From contig NZ_AUDM01000003.1 in assembly GCF_000425465.1 (NCBI RefSeq), positions 1 to 64,000 of the forward strand: DNA of 64,000 nucleotides. The letters are read 5' to 3'. The notes beneath the pieces are model-generated. The model ran no database searches. It was not told the DNA's origin and saw only the letters and a list, made by a program, of their open reading frames with translations. The stretch comes from Flavobacterium filum DSM 17961. GTDB taxonomy: Bacteria; Bacteroidota; Bacteroidia; Flavobacteriales; Flavobacteriaceae. Positions 62,988 through 64,000 of the stretch are shown here, piece by piece. A program made the translations under genes and the position numbers. Each line of letters begins with the position of its first letter. Position 1 is the stretch's first letter.

Positions 62988-63398
62988 ATGTATCCAGAAG
63001 AAATGGTAAAACCCATGAGAGCCGAGTTATCGGAAGTAGGTTTTCAAGAATTATATAGTGCAGAAGCGGTTGAAAATGCAATTTCACAAAAAGGAACAAC
63101 ATTGGTAGTTGTAAATTCCGTTTGCGGATGTGCTGCCAGAAATGCAAGACCGGGAGCAAAAATGAGCTTAGACGGTGCAAAAAAACCAGATCAATTGGTA
63201 ACCGTTTTTGCCGGTGTTGACAAAGAAGCGGTTGATGCCGCAAGACAACATATGTTTCCTTTTCCACCATCATCGCCAAGTATGGCTTTGTTTAAAGATG
63301 GTGAATTAGTACACATGTTAGAACGTCACCACATTGAAGGCCGTCCTGCGGAAATGATTGCAGAGAATTTAAAAGATGCGTATAACGAGTTTTGTTAA
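62988..63398 (+). CDS. BrxA/BrxB family bacilliredoxin
   Basis: This 136-residue thioredoxin-like protein has the family CGC motif (Cys46-Gly-Cys48) in [14 protein letters not shown], followed by [18 protein letters not shown] and HHIEGRP. Bacilliredoxins remove bacillithiol from S-bacillithiolated proteins. Flavobacteria are thought to make bacillithiol-like thiols, so the role is plausible but inferred. A terminator closes the gene. Confidence 0.93.
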   Translation: MYPEEMVKPMRAELSEVGFQELYSAEAVENAISQKGTTLVVVNSVCGCAARNARPGAKMSLDGAKKPDQLVTVFAGVDKEAVDAARQHMFPFPPSSPSMALFKDGELVHMLERHHIEGRPAEMIAENLKDAYNEFC

Positions 63399-63419
63399 AT
63401 AAAAATCGTTTCTAAAATG

Positions 63420-63455
63420 ACCCTCTCAAAATCAGAATTTGAGAGGGTTTTTTAT
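63420..63455 (+). terminator. Terminator after the bacilliredoxin gene
   Basis: ACCCTCTCAAA (63420-63430) pairs perfectly with TTTGAGAGGGT (63438-63448), followed by a T-run. Confidence 0.9.
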
Positions 63456-63476
63456 TTCCAATTTCTAAATAAATAC

Positions 63477-63484
63477 TACTTTTG
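63477..63484 (+). promoter_or_regulatory. Candidate -7 element of trhO
   Basis: TACTTTTG matches TAnnTTTG; the ATG follows at 63542. Confidence 0.5.
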
Positions 63485-63541
63485 CATCGAATTCTTCCAT
63501 TTAGAATTCAATTTATTGTAAAACCCAAAAACGTTTATAGC

Positions 63542-64000
63542 ATGCAACTGTATAACACGATGAGGGCAGAAGAAAGAGCCGAGCTTATTGATCAAGCCGG
63601 CAAACAACGACTTACGTTGTCTTTTTATGCCTATGCCAAAATTGAAGACCCAAAAAAATTTAGAGATGATTTGTTCTTAGCCTGGAATCCTTTGGATGTC
63701 TTAGGCAGAATCTATGTAGCTCACGAAGGAATTAATGCCCAACTTTCCTTGCCGGCAGATTATTTTTATCAATTTAAAGATACGCTGGAAGTATATGATT
63801 TCATGCAAGGCATTCGATTGAATGTGGCTCGTGAGCAAGACGATCATTCTTTTTTAAAATTGACCATAAAAGTACGTCATAAAATTGTAGCCGATGGCTT
63901 AGATGATTCTACTTTTGATGTTACCAACAAAGGGATTCACTTAAAAGCGAAGGAATTCAACCAACTTTTAGAAGACCCAAACACCATTGTGGTTGATTTT
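63542..64000 (+). CDS. trhO: tRNA uridine(34) hydroxylase TrhO, 5' part (runs off right edge)
   Basis: The first 153 codons are present. The protein starts Met-Gln-Leu-Tyr-Asn-Thr-Met and contains RLTLSFYAYAKIEDPKKFRD, VLGRIYVAHEGINAQLSLP and LKLTIKVRHKIVADGL, the N-terminal domain of the TrhO/YceA rhodanese family. The enzyme hydroxylates U34 in certain tRNAs using O2. The rhodanese domain with the catalytic cysteine lies beyond the window edge. An extra ~25-residue segment precedes the first domain, as in other Bacteroidota members. Confidence 0.92.
   Translation, partial: MQLYNTMRAEERAELIDQAGKQRLTLSFYAYAKIEDPKKFRDDLFLAWNPLDVLGRIYVAHEGINAQLSLPADYFYQFKDTLEVYDFMQGIRLNVAREQDDHSFLKLTIKVRHKIVADGLDDSTFDVTNKGIHLKAKEFNQLLEDPNTIVVDF

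Overview
The window is A+T-rich chromosomal DNA from a member of the Bacteroidota, most likely a Flavobacterium or close relative (family Flavobacteriaceae). Several things support this: repeated promoter elements of the Bacteroidota form TAnnTTTG, secreted proteins with type IX secretion (T9SS) C-terminal domains, TonB-dependent receptors with carboxypeptidase-like N-terminal domains, a murF-alr fusion, and the neighbourhood ribE / pdxA-DUF177-rpmF-fabH-accB-accC. The species cannot be fixed from the sequence alone.

Layout. 1-6437 (minus): the N-terminal 2145 codons of a giant modular surface adhesin that runs off the left edge and carries eight ~70-residue tandem repeats. 6.6-16.7 kb: housekeeping genes (lpxH-like, recJ, osmC-like, rsmI, an acidic unknown, tdk, murF-alr, mscL) with a hipBA toxin-antitoxin pair between osmC and rsmI. 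17-18.8 kb: asd, followed by a small PIN-toxin/antitoxin cassette bracketed by two ~97-bp direct repeats that each carry the asd terminator. 18.8-23.3 kb: an orphan membrane protein, then a probable metal-uptake group (His/Cys-rich small protein, TonB receptor, lipoprotein) and a DoxX-like protein. 23.3-35.1 kb: secreted hydrolases and T9SS cargo (prolyl oligopeptidase, RCC1-repeat protein, an unknown T9SS protein, a reprolysin-like metalloprotease, an S9 peptidase), plus mtgA and a FAD oxidoreductase. 35.2-41.1 kb: fatty-acid, ribosomal and vitamin genes. 41.3-41.6 kb: a CAT-anticodon tRNA preceded in its own transcription direction by two tandem broken copies whose anticodon loop is interrupted by an 18-bp palindrome. 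41.7-47.5 kb: spx/arsC-like, an EamA transporter, yicC, gmk and nadD with two unknown genes interspersed, and an iron-type alcohol dehydrogenase. 47.8-53.2 kb: an M13 peptidase and a 1125-residue BNR/sortilin-like T9SS protein. 53.3-62.8 kb: a metal-homeostasis block: SCO, feoA, feoB, a FecA-like receptor, a 40-residue FeoB-associated Cys-rich membrane protein, a ZIP transporter, a DtxR-family repressor and a second TonB receptor. The right end has a bacilliredoxin and the first 153 codons of trhO.

How it fits together. The 53-63 kb block looks like an iron/manganese/zinc import regulon. Three of its promoters share TCTAAAT, and the FecA-like receptor promoter has an inverted repeat of this motif filling the spacer between its -33 and -7 elements, a plausible site for the DtxR-family protein or Fur. 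The most unusual structures are the terminator-bracketed toxin-antitoxin cassette, the palindrome-interrupted tRNA copies, and the hipB promoter palindrome that recurs in the hipA 3' hairpin. No phage, insertion sequence, integrase or CRISPR array was seen. Functions come from reading motifs in the translated sequence; no database search was run.
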